From the NCBI GenBank assembly GCA_016617855.1, contig JAECUM010003716.1:101168-165167 (forward strand): a stretch of 64,000 nucleotides of DNA, read 5' to 3'. The translations under genes and the position numbers were made by a program. Of this stretch, positions 12,101 to 24,100 are shown piece by piece (within the stretch, counting starts at the first letter, position 1; each line of letters starts with the position of its first letter). Source of the stretch: Megalonaias nervosa. Lineage: Eukaryota > Mollusca > Bivalvia > Unionida > Unionidae. The notes under the pieces were generated by a model. The model ran no database searches. It was not told where the DNA came from and saw only the letters and a program-made list of their open reading frames with translations.

Positions 12101-15100
12101 CCCTCCTTTCTTGGACTCTGTTGCACCCCAAGTGGAGATATTGACTGGGATCTGGGCTTTTGTGGCACAAACCCTAGTAATATCGCCTCCCATGCAGATT
12201 TGTTTTCGGATGCCTCAAGCCCATTGAGTGAGGCTTCCTTCAAGAACCCTGGGTGACATTAGACAGTCTTCCTGCTTTTCTTAGCATCAGCGAGGAGGAG
12301 GAGACAGCTTCATTTCTTGTCAATGGAAAATTGTTGTTTATGGTTCAGAGGTAACTTTGATTCAGTTTCTTTTCTTTGCCAACCCAGGTTTCTGGCTAAG
12401 AATCAGCTACCTTCAGTAGCTCCAGTTGTTTTTTTAAATTCCCAGTCTCATTTATATTTGTGCTGTGGATGATCAAGGTTGGCTACTCTGTTCAGTTATG
12501 GCCTTGAGGTTTTATCTGCCATCCTCTAAAGGGATAAGGAAGGGTCAGAATCATCTCTTTTTTGCATCGCAAAGGCTCCTGTAATGTTTCAATGGTCACC
12601 ATTTTCAGGTGGACTGTCCTCACTATCAAGTTAATCAGTCTCTCACCAAGAGGATGCATTCTTTCATGTAAAGTAAAGCCTGGGGTTAGAGCTGTTGCTG
12701 CATCTTGAACCTTCTTGAATCACTCCTCTTTGAATGTCGTTACAAGATCAGTATTCTGATGGTCTTTTTCATCCTTTACCTTTGATTTTTATAACATCAT
12801 AGCAAAGGCGTTGACTCTTGTGTCCCATCCTAAAATCATATAATGGGCAAAACCATCAACCAGCTTTCATTAGTGAATTCTCTTACCACAAGGGTTATTG
12901 CAGTGTGTTCTTATACTAGTCTTTGTTTGGGGGACAATCAGCCTCCCTCCTAACTGGTAAATTGAGCAGTGAAGTAGCAGCAGATGCTGTTAAAATGTAG
13001 TTTCTAGGAGGTTGGGGGTAGGCGTAAAATGAATTTTAATCATGAAACTCACCTAATACTATTTCAGAGATTCCCACCTCTCACCCAGCCCTGGTGTTCT
13101 ATACTCTAGGACCATGTGAAACAAAGACGATATTCTATATGATGGCTATGACTAAGGAATCGGAATGGAATCATGTTCTTTTCAAGTTTGCATAATTAAT
13201 AGAACTCGCTTATACAAACCACTGTTTATTTTTGTGCCTTCCTTGCATTGTTATTAGCACATGATGACTGTTCCTAATCATGATTGATTGGACACGAATG
13301 GAAAGAGACTGCAGATTGATTGTTTCCTTCGGACATGGATTGAATCATGTAACACACAGGCTCTTTTAATTTGGAAAAGCAAGTTTCTTTGAGCCTTAAA
13401 CCAATCAGTATTAGTAGGAATAAGATGTAATATTAACTGGATTAATTGTCTCTGACAGAATATGGCAATGTATGATAAGACTTTAAAAATTTTCTTTTTT
13501 AAAATGATGGGGTTGTGATTATTGTAAATATATATAGCAAAAAAATTGCCAGCTACCAGCTTCTGTTAAAACCCCAGCTGTTTCTCAAAACTGAGTCGCT
13601 AAATACGGAAACCCACCAAGACATTCATATTCTCATTACACCGATGTTTTATGTCATGATCGTCAGTGTTTACATTTCAGCTGGAACCACTAAAGAACAT
13701 CTTGGCTTTGCCCTTGCACTTAAAGTGCCCATTTTTGTGGTCATCACCAAGATTGACATGTGCAGGAAATTTATGATTGAGAAGACCATTACACAGCTGG
13801 AAAGGATCCTGAAGTCTCCAGGTTGTAGGAAGATCCCATCTAGAGTCAGAAATGAAGATGACGCAATAACACTCGGGGAAAATTTTGATTCTGACAGGTA
13901 GTTAACTTTTCTTCATTAGGGCCCCGCATCCAGATTCAGGAGCCCTTTAATAATTGCCATTTCTGTCTCTCCTTAAGTTTTTTTTAAACTTCTTTTAACT
14001 AGCATAGTTATGCAACCCCAACTGCTAATCATGTGGCACATGTTGGGGGCCTTTTGGTCAAATTTTAACAGAGTAGTTGCCATTTTGATACCCCTTCCCG
14101 CCCCCCCTACCCCCACCCCACTGCTGTAAAGACTTGGGTATACAGCAGGTTATCCAGCATATAGCCCATAGGCCAGAATCTGGCCCATCAGATTTCTATT
14201 TGACCTGCCAACCTTTTATAACTTGGGGCAACATATAGTCCAAAACATAGGCCAAATTTATAACTGCCCCTGTTTAGGGAGAAAAATAAATTGCAATGTG
14301 TCCGCTCATGTGAAAAGGTTGGACATCCCTTCCATCAGGCACACAACCCTGTTAGCATAACTAGTCCCTCAGGTCTTGATGGATTACCATGGAAACTAGG
14401 TAAATAATATGGCTATCCCCAGAAGGTGTACATGTTAAGAAATCACTTAATAGAGTAGTCTTGTTTGACTTGAAGCTGAATGAAGTGTTATGGCAGAATC
14501 ACTGTTTAATCTACCTCCAGGAGACTTGAGTAATTATTATGGTGATCATCACAGGATGCATATGTAGACAAAGCTCTTTGCTCCTGCTCATTTTAGTTCA
14601 CTGGTTATATACCAGAAGAGTGTACAGGATAGCTTATTGACTGTCTTCTGTCTGGGAATCCATGAGAACAAGTTTGCTATTGCTACTTCTCCTAAACTTC
14701 TAAAACACGGTGGTCATCTTGAAAATCTTGTTTTTACTAGCCTTGTTGAACATATGGCGATATCAAGATGGAGTTTTCAGTAAAAAAAAAACGTAATGAT
14801 GTCTAGTTGTTCCTAACTGAAAACAGTGCTGCTCAGACATTAAATTTGACAATTTTGAAAATCATGTGGGTTGCAAATAAAAATGATGCCAATCAGACCT
14901 CCATCACTACTTCTCTTAAATGGATGGTCATATATGTTGGGGTTTGCCAAAAGGGGTCCCAAGTGGTTGAGTGGTCTAAAGCACTCACCGTTATGGATCA
15001 TTGCCATCTTACCTCTGCATGGATTCGAGTCTCAGGTTTGGCCAGTGTGGGTCAGTGGTTCTTTCTGGGGTTTTCCCAGGTTCTTCCCCCACCATTTATA

Positions 15101-18100
15101 CTGGCCGCCATGTATGGCCTGTCTTTTGCTGAAAAATCGTGCTAAACCCTACAACAGCAACAATTTGCCAAAAGATTTCTCATGATGTCTACAGACCTGC
15201 CAACTCTTTTGATTTTGCCGTAAGTCTTACGAAAATTACCCTCAAAATATGGACTTATAGCATACAAGCAAAAACTACGGGGAAAATGATCATTGCCGAA
15301 AAATCCGGATAATTGGTTCATCCGTGTTTGATATGGATCTGAGTTTCATATTAGAATTAGTGAAATTAGTCAGGGAACCAGACTAACTTTACAGCAGCAC
15401 CCCAGACGCTTTAAACTGTACCTATTTGTTCATTCAAAGCGTCTGCATGGTGAAACTGTTCATTATAGAATTTTTGTAAAATGGCATCCAGAAAGCAAGG
15501 TATGTTTAAGACAAAAGGAAAAATAAGCTTCTAAAAAAGTGTTAATAATCAACACAGAAGAATAAAATGGAGTATTCAGATTCTTGAGAATAAAAGCTGG
15601 AAGGGACACAATTACGTTTATTGGACATCACGTGCCAATTTGAGTATGTGGTGGGAGATATAATTGCCGTCATCATGTGAAATGGAAAAAGAATTTCCAA
15701 GAATTATGTTAAGTTGAGAGATAGCAACAAGCCATTCAGTTGCATAGGGTTTGGAACTAAAGTTTGTGCAACTGTACTAGTGGTAAATAAAGTTTACGCA
15801 TACTTTACAAACTTTTGAGTTGAACATAATGTTTATCGTCCCTGCATCGAACTTTTACTTACATTTTCCAGCTTTATAATAGCAGTTATTGATATTTTGT
15901 CACACCTTACTGAAAACTGGTCAATCTTATGGAGAAAAATCAATTGCCTTACTGAGACGGACTCCTCAGGGTTGGCAGGTCTGTGTCTAGTTTGTCCTTA
16001 ACGAAAATGGTGTTTATTGGATGTCTAGTATGGCTACCATAATAGCCATCATGAAAATCTTGTTTTAGCTACTCCTAATACTGTATTTACTGCGTATATT
16101 GGGACACTATATGTTGGGACACCATAAATTACTTTTAAAAGTGATTTTTTTGTGCACTGTATGTTCTGGGACACATCATTTTTTTCAAGTCGTAAGTTGT
16201 GGGACACCTTTTAAATCATTCAAAAATTACATGTCTGAAAATGCTCTCCAACTGAAATTTCATTTTAAAAAATATAAAACTGTGTACTTGAAATAAAACT
16301 CTTTAATCCACTGCAGCATTCATCAACACAAACCTTCTGCTACACACGTATCATCCGTTTTTCGGTGCATAAATATTTTTTTAGCTTTCTCATACCGTGA
16401 AAAATTGTTAGAGACAACACATCACCTGAAGTGGAAACTGCAAGGACTAAAGTCAGATTTTTAAAATCTGCACCAGTCTAATTCTCACACTTTTGACCCC
16501 CATCTTATCGTCAGTCCATCCGGGAAGGCAATCAAAGTATACTAGAATTTCATCCATGTTAATGATCAGATTGTCAGTGAAATCATCTGCTTTTCTTCTG
16601 GCCTTCACGAATTCATCCCATTTTTTTCTTCTCCAAATCTTCTGGGCGACACTGGGTCATCGATGTCTGTGGATGAAGCACTATATTGTGTCACTTTAAA
16701 AATTGTTCCATTGTTTCAATTTATTTTTGAAAAGGAACCAAAGTTAGCTTCCATATCTCGGCCGTCTCTGTATATCCCCCCAAAAAATCGCCACCCTTAA
16801 AAGAATCCATAGTCTGCTTCTGAGGTCAGCTTGCTTTGCAATAAAATAACCTTTGTATTTTAATCATTTTTTAAAAAAACAACTTCAGAGTATCCAAAGT
16901 CAGCTTCCGAGGTCGGCTTGCTTTGTAATAAAAATAACCTTTGCCTTTGATGTCCAGTCGGTTAGTTCAAAGGAGTTTACTGCTCACTGCCAGTTGTGAT
17001 TATTCACCACCCAGGCTTTTGTTGGCTTTCATCTGTAGTTATAATTAATACAAAGGAGCATTGATGTCTGCGGGTCAATAGTAATGATACTTTTGTAACC
17101 TGTGGTAGCAAAAAGATTGTCACTTGCAGTCATGTGAATGTGTTTTCAAATGGTGATTTTTATTTGGGAGATACTGTCATACAGTAGACCTGGATATAAT
17201 TCAGTCTTGGTTATTTTGCACTTAACACCGTGTCACGCATGAATGGCAGTTGTCTTCAAGATATTGTTTGACTATTTCCCTCTCATTTGCAAAATCATCT
17301 GCTTCTCTTCTGGCCTGCATGAATTCATCACATGATTTTATTTTCTCCAAATATTCTGGGTGAGACTGGGTCATGGACGTCCATGCACGAAACACTGTAT
17401 TGTGTCACTTTAAAATTTTGTTCCATTGTTTCAATTTATTTTCAAAATTCCTGTGAATACCGGTGAAAAGGCACCAAAGTTTGTTTCCATATCTCAGCCG
17501 TCAGTGTATTTTCAACAAAAAAAAATCAGCACACTTAAAAGAATTCATAGTCGGCTTCTGATGTCTGCTTGCTTTGCAATAAAATAACCTTTTTATATAT
17601 ATCCTTTTTAAAAAAAAGTCACCAAAGTCGGCTTCTGAGGTCGACTTGCTTTGTAATAAAAATATCCTTTGTCTTTGATGTCCTGTCTGTAAGTTCAAAG
17701 AAAAAGTTTACTTCCATTTGTGTTTAGTCACCACCCGGGCTTCTATGTGCTTGGAATCTGTAGTAATAATTAATACAAAGGAGCATTGATATCTGCGGGT
17801 CAATAGTAATGATACTTTTGTAACCCGTGGTAGTGAAAAGATTGTCTCTTACACTCAAGTGAACGTGTTTTCAAATAATGATTTTTATTTGCGATATACT
17901 GTCATACAGTAGACCTGGATATAATTCAATCTTGATTATTTTGCACCTAACACCGTGTCATGTGTGAATGAATTGTCTTCAAGATATTGGTTGATTATTT
18001 CCCTCTTGTTTGCAATTTTGTTGGATTCAGTTTTCAGTTGGATAACATATTCAAACCTTTAAGCAAAGCCAAACACAATTTGTTTCTCAGTGTTCATGTC

Positions 18101-21100
18101 AATTAACAACGTGGCGTGTTATCAGACATAAGCGATACTTGCTACAGTATGGAAGCTGTTACGTATATGTAATTAAATTGCTTGTGTGTTAGTTTTAAAA
18201 TTCTTTTTTATTTTATTTTTGTTTCATTACATTTTATTGTAATGATTATTTTCATGGGATTCGATATTTTCTTTCAGTAATGTTTATCTAAAACGTAAAA
18301 GGTGTTGCATTAGCACTATTTTTAGCTCACTCTGGTACACAGGTTCTAAACACTATGCAAAAACAATTGGCTATTGCGAAGGTCATTTCAGCCTAGTCTG
18401 AATAAACAATGTTTTATTTTTAAATTTATTTCAGAGGGAGAGTCTGGTTCTTAGATAGGGCTGTTCTTGCTATGTGACAAATTTCATATTTTCTGTTACT
18501 TTATTCAAGTGTTAAGAGACCATGTGACCTATCATGCGAGAAATGGGATGATATATTGGTTGGATTTAATACCCTTTCTGAGAGCTTTTGAGTCAGTTGT
18601 ATATTTAAACCTCGAGGGCTGGAGAGGTTTCAATTGTTGAAACCAGATTGTTTTTGAAGTTCATTTGATTTTGGAATTTAATAATTTATTCTTTAGAAAA
18701 CCAAACGAGTGTAATTTTTTTATAAAAATTCTGGGAGAAAGAAATTCAGTGGAAATTTATTCTGGAATTATACAGAAACATAAACTGTGATTCAATTGAG
18801 GAATTGTTGCCATTTGTACAAGGACCACATCTGACGTCATCGCCTTCCATATTGGAATGTCATCGAGATTCGAACCTGGATTCTAATAGAACTATTTAGT
18901 GAAAGGACTTGTATTTTTCAATCTTAGGATTAAATTTTGGATTATATTCACAAACCGTTAGTCCTATTTCCAATTTTTACATTGTTTTCTAAGAAAATAA
19001 ATTGTTAAAATATACAAAGCTTGTTGACTCCATTCTTTTCTCTTCTTATTATTATACGAGCCTACACGTAACAAAGCCTACACTACATATACAGATTTCA
19101 TGGATATATTTTATTCTTTAATGCTCGTGTTGAAAAAAAGGAATAAATAATAACAATTCAAGGTTAGTTTCGTTTTTTTTAATCAAATAAGCATTTTGTT
19201 TATCTATTTTATTGCAACGTGCAATGGGGGGGAGCACAAATGCAATACAAAATTTATTTCGTTTCTTAAGTCTTGGGACATATGGCCTAGGTGAAAAAAG
19301 TTTCACCATAAGTTCTGGGACAGGAAAAAAAACGATCATTTTATCATGTCCCAATATATACGGTAAATACGTTAAGTGCAAGGTCATGTCGACATGGACT
19401 TTCCATGAAAAGACCTCATATGATGTCTAGTTGATCTTGTATGAAAACAATTGCCAGTATGATATTCAGTATGGCCACTGTAGTGGCAGTATTGAGAATC
19501 ATGTAGATACTGAATGCATGGTCATATTGACATGGCGTTTACTAAAATATTTCTCGTTTTATCTAGTTTGTCCTAAATTAAAATGGTATCAACCTTACAT
19601 CCAGAATGGTAACTATGATGGCCTAATGAAAATCTTGCTATTGCTACTCCTTCTGAATGGATGGTCATATTGATATATGCTTTTTAATTAAAAAGGCTTC
19701 TTATGATATCTGGTTAGCCCTGAAAGAAAACTTTGTTGGTATTACCTCCAGTATACCATGGCCATATTGAAAATCTTGTTATCAGTCAAAAATATTATGG
19801 ATGCTTCAACACTTTGTACTGAGAAAGAAGAAACAGTTTTATCTGGAATCCTGAAAAAAAAATTTATCTGGAGAAAGGTTAAGTCGTTTGAGTTTATGGA
19901 CATGGCCTATTGTCTCATGTCCTTTTGTTGTCTTCCTAACCATTAGCATAGGTTTGTTACTGCAACTCCAAAACTAATTGGAGGATTGTCGTGAAAGTGT
20001 ACACAAACATTCAACCCAAGGTCTGGTTGGTGCTAAATTAAAAAGGTGCCATTTGGACATCTGGCATGACCATGTTGAAATCTTTTATCACTATTTCTGA
20101 GAGATGGTCATATCTTTCAGTAAAAGACTTCTATGATGGCTGGTTGGTCCTAAATAAAATGGTGCCAATTTCACATGCAGAATGGCTGCCACAACAGCCA
20201 GCTTGAAAAGCTTGTTATTGCTGTAAACTCAAAGGAGTCAATATGTCAGCTTTGAAGCAAGGCAGTTTTAGCCTTGAGTATAGTGCGCTTGTGATTTCCC
20301 TTACTGTTGAGTAATCCAAGTCTTCTCTGTTCTTTCCCACCCTATATGTAATATTTTTTATTTATGTTGGGGTGTAGGGTCCTAGTCAATTGCCTTTCAA
20401 ACAATTGGAATTTGCCATCACCATGCACTCGTGGAATATGGTAGCCGCATGCCAGCAGGCCAAGCAAACTTAAACAATGTTACATTGAGTCGTATCTGTA
20501 TGAAATCCTTAGGCAAATGACTTAATTTCTGAGAAATTTTGAGTACTATAATCATTAGGCCTTTAATCCACTTACAGACGAGACAAAACTACAGCATTGA
20601 TGAAATTTGACCTGGTACTCACCATTTGCATTTCTAGTCATATGACTTCACAGTCTTGCAACCTCCATGTAGTCTCACAATATCAACAATAAACCCCATT
20701 CCAGTGTGTTGGCAAATTACAATTGAGTCAGACCCTACACCCTAACATAACTGTCCAGATATCAGAAATGGGATGAGAAAGGCCAGAGGAAACTAGAATT
20801 AAAGTTTAAGGTGCTACTGACGACAGCTACAGGAAGCTTCTTTTTGTTCACTTATCATCAAAGGTTGCCAACTAAAGCCGTCTTTTGATCTCTGTGAGTT
20901 TGAGCAACCACTTAATACATCTGTTGTTTTAAAGGGTGAGCTCATGTTTTCATGCCTGACAAAAGTCATTTGTGTCTTTCACAATTACAGGTAAGCTGTC
21001 AATTAATAATTTTATTCAGGAGCTGTTTTTACTCATAATGAGATACAAGCGTTTGCATGAAAGAGAGATAAATGAGTTCATGTACTAAGTTTGAGAGAGG

Positions 21101-24100
21101 GAGATAACTAAGTGCATGTACACAGTTGTAGATTACTTGATTGTTGCTAACTAGGTAAACAAAATACATGTATCTTGCTAGCATACTCTTACTGCTAATA
21201 ATAATACTTGTGAAATAATAATGACAATACTATTCAGCTCATAGTACATGAATTCTTTTTGAACAAGTTTGAAAGCTGTACCTGTCTTCAGAGGTCACCT
21301 GTCTTCAAAGGCCAATTTTGTCTTTTCCGATGGGTGGCTGGTTTGACTGTATGTACCATATTTTCCAGCCTATAAGTCAATGCAGAGTATAAGTTGAATT
21401 TGCTCATTTTGGAAATTTTCCATCCTTCATCGTTATAATGGTAATACCACTCACTTCTACCTGCATTATATAGCCTATTATTTTTGTACATATGATGCTA
21501 AACCACTGTCAATTATTACCACTATGGCTTGAGAAAAAAAAAGCAAAATCTGGTTGCTGTCATTCAAGGTTTAAAACAAAACTTCAGATGACTTCTCAGA
21601 AAGAAAAAGCTAAGCAGAATTCAGTCAGATTCAAGTGCATTTACATGCTTTCAAAGGCTTACAGTTGGTACAAATTGTTCATCTCATAAAATTCTTTTGA
21701 AACAAGCACTCCCGTAAGATCCTCTTCATAAAATATTTTCATTTTCAGAGTCGTTCCAATTTTCACAGTGTCATGTGTGACTGGAGAAAATCTTGACCTA
21801 CTGCTTAAATTTCTCCATGTTTTACCTCCACTGGGTAACTCCAAGGAGCGTGAGAAGCTTGTACAAGAACACACAGAGTTCCAGGTAATAAATAGAATAT
21901 GCTTCAAGTGTTGAGAATTAGAATAATCTCTGTAATTTAGAAATATTAATTGAAATGGACCTCACTTCATTTAACTACTAAGGGTATTCAAAAAAATTAA
22001 AGGGGCCTCAAGTGGCCATGTGGTCTAAAGCGCTCACATTATGGATCACTGCCATCTCACCTCTGTGTACGTGGGTGTGAGTCTGGTTCAGCCAATGTGG
22101 GTATGTGAGAAAGCTTGCCAGTAACTTCTTGTGGGTCTGTGGTTCTTTCTGGGGTTTTCCCGGGTTCTTCCTCCACCATACTAGCCACCATGTATAGCCT
22201 ATCTTGTGCTGAAAATGGCGTTAAACCCTGCAACAACAACAAGAACAAGAAAATTAATTCCATTCTATAACATGCTGATTGTGATCATTGAATTATAAAT
22301 AGGTAGACTTGCCACCTTACTTTGATCAAAGACCGATATAGTGTAACTCACTTTTAATGCACTTTGATTCAGAACATTTCTGGACATAATGAGGGACTGA
22401 TTTAAATGTATATTTAAGCATAATATACACAGTTCCTATTTTTAACTTCCCTGGTTATAATGTCAAGTGAGTTTTTGATATGACCCTACATCTATTGTGT
22501 GTTCTGCATGATGTGCCCTGTGTTGACCATCCATCAGCAGTTGCTTGTTACCACTCCATAGGTCATATTTCTTATCTGTTTTCATTCAGATTAGAATATA
22601 AGCTTTCAATATTTCAGATGAGTTTTATTTTGAAACAAGATCTGCATATTAATGGGATGATCATGCATGAGATTAGCTGCACTTGTTATTACTCTGGAGA
22701 ACATTTCTGATCCAGTTTTCATTAGACTTGAGGGGGCCCTGAGTGGCCAAGTGGTCTAAAGTGCTCACCGTTCTGGATCACTGCCATCGCACCTCTGTCT
22801 GCGTGGGTTCGAGTCTCAAGCTCGGCTAACGTGGGTACATGAGAAAGCCTGCCAGTAGCTTCTCGTGGGTCGGTGGTTCTTCCCGGAGTTTTCCAGGGTT
22901 CTTCCTCCACCATTAATGCTGGTCGCCATGTATAGCCTATCTTGTGCTGAAAAATGGCATTAAACCCTACAACAACAACATCATCATTAGACTTGGAATA
23001 TGCGCATACATCTTAAAGATCTTGGATGAGTTTGTTAATGAGTGAGATTCACACGTGTTAATGAGGTTATCTTGCATCTAAGAAGCTGAGGTTGTTACCA
23101 TTCTAGAAACTGCATTACTGATTCGAGTTAGAGTCAACTTTATGAATATACTTAAATCTTGAAGTTCTTTGATTAATACGGTTATGAGCAGGAACCACAC
23201 ATATTACAGTAATCAGTTGAACTTGCATCTGATGGGCTGAATCTGTTACCACTTTAGAAACCTATCTGATTTTCATTCATGTGATCCTGTATCTGATAGG
23301 CTGAATTTGTTACCACTTTAGAAATCTATCTGATTTTCATTCATGTGATCCTGCATCTGATAGGCTGAATTTGTTACCACCTATAGTACAAGTCACAAGG
23401 TCATGTAGGCATTCAACACCAAATATTTCAGTAATTGGTGTAATTTTTTTTAGAATTTGATTCTGTATACTTCTAAGTGGCAAGTATTCTCTTCATTTGG
23501 ATTCTTATACATCCAAATTCCTCTGGAAGGTAATTATTTAGATGCCCCAAAAGGTGGATGCAGCAAAATCAGAGTTAAAGTATGTAGACATTTTTGGTTG
23601 AAATGAATCTAAAGGTGAGATCCAGTACAATCCGGATTGAATGTCGCACACTGTGATGTCACATTGAAAGCTACGCATATTGATAAACAGATTTATGCTA
23701 CCCTATATTGTGATGATTTCACTCAACCTGCTTTTTTCTTGACCAAATTTTAGTACATGGCCACCATTGTAAACGACCATAGAGATCAATAATTTTCATC
23801 TAGAAGTTTCTTGATGAAAATTAAGGTGCAGAGCATTCAATGATCAGGATTGAATAGACTTTGGTTAAAGAAAATTAGTGTTAAATTTTAAAAGAACAAT
23901 TTATATTTAATTTAAAATGAGTAAATTCTGATACATGACCCATGTGACTTTTACTATAGCAAACATTTCTGATCTGATTTTGATTAACTTTGATAATCTT
24001 AAATCATTAAGCTCTTTGATGAGTACAGTTATGAGTGTGATTGCCAAATGTAAATGATATGAGCTTGCATTTCATCGCCTGAGCTTGTCAACACTTTGGT

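Larger units (their letters stand above)
16081..19372 (-). mobile_element. Tigger/pogo-like transposon, ~3.3 kb, with transposase remnant
   Basis: Inverted ends: GTATTTACTGCGTATATTGG at the left and CCAATATATACGGTAAATAC at the right, with TA at 16079-16080 and 19373-19374. The - strand at about 16600-16450 reads [15 protein letters not shown], then [10 protein letters not shown]: the first catalytic aspartate region (NMDE) of a Tigger transposase. Frame breaks follow ([12 protein letters not shown] only in another frame). The N-terminal half is not recognisable. The element inserted into the ~145-bp repeat array, which continues on both sides. Confidence 0.75.

Noticed and set aside
13515..13680. 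Open frame continuing upstream of exon 4 with a possible start Met
   Set aside because: The part before 13681 has no similarity to the GTPase family, a good CAG acceptor sits at 13680, and the phase of exon 3 requires splicing exactly there.
18511..19073. Confident solo LTR
   Set aside because: Ends look LTR-like, but no flanking duplication and no second copy exist in the window. Kept only as a weak candidate.
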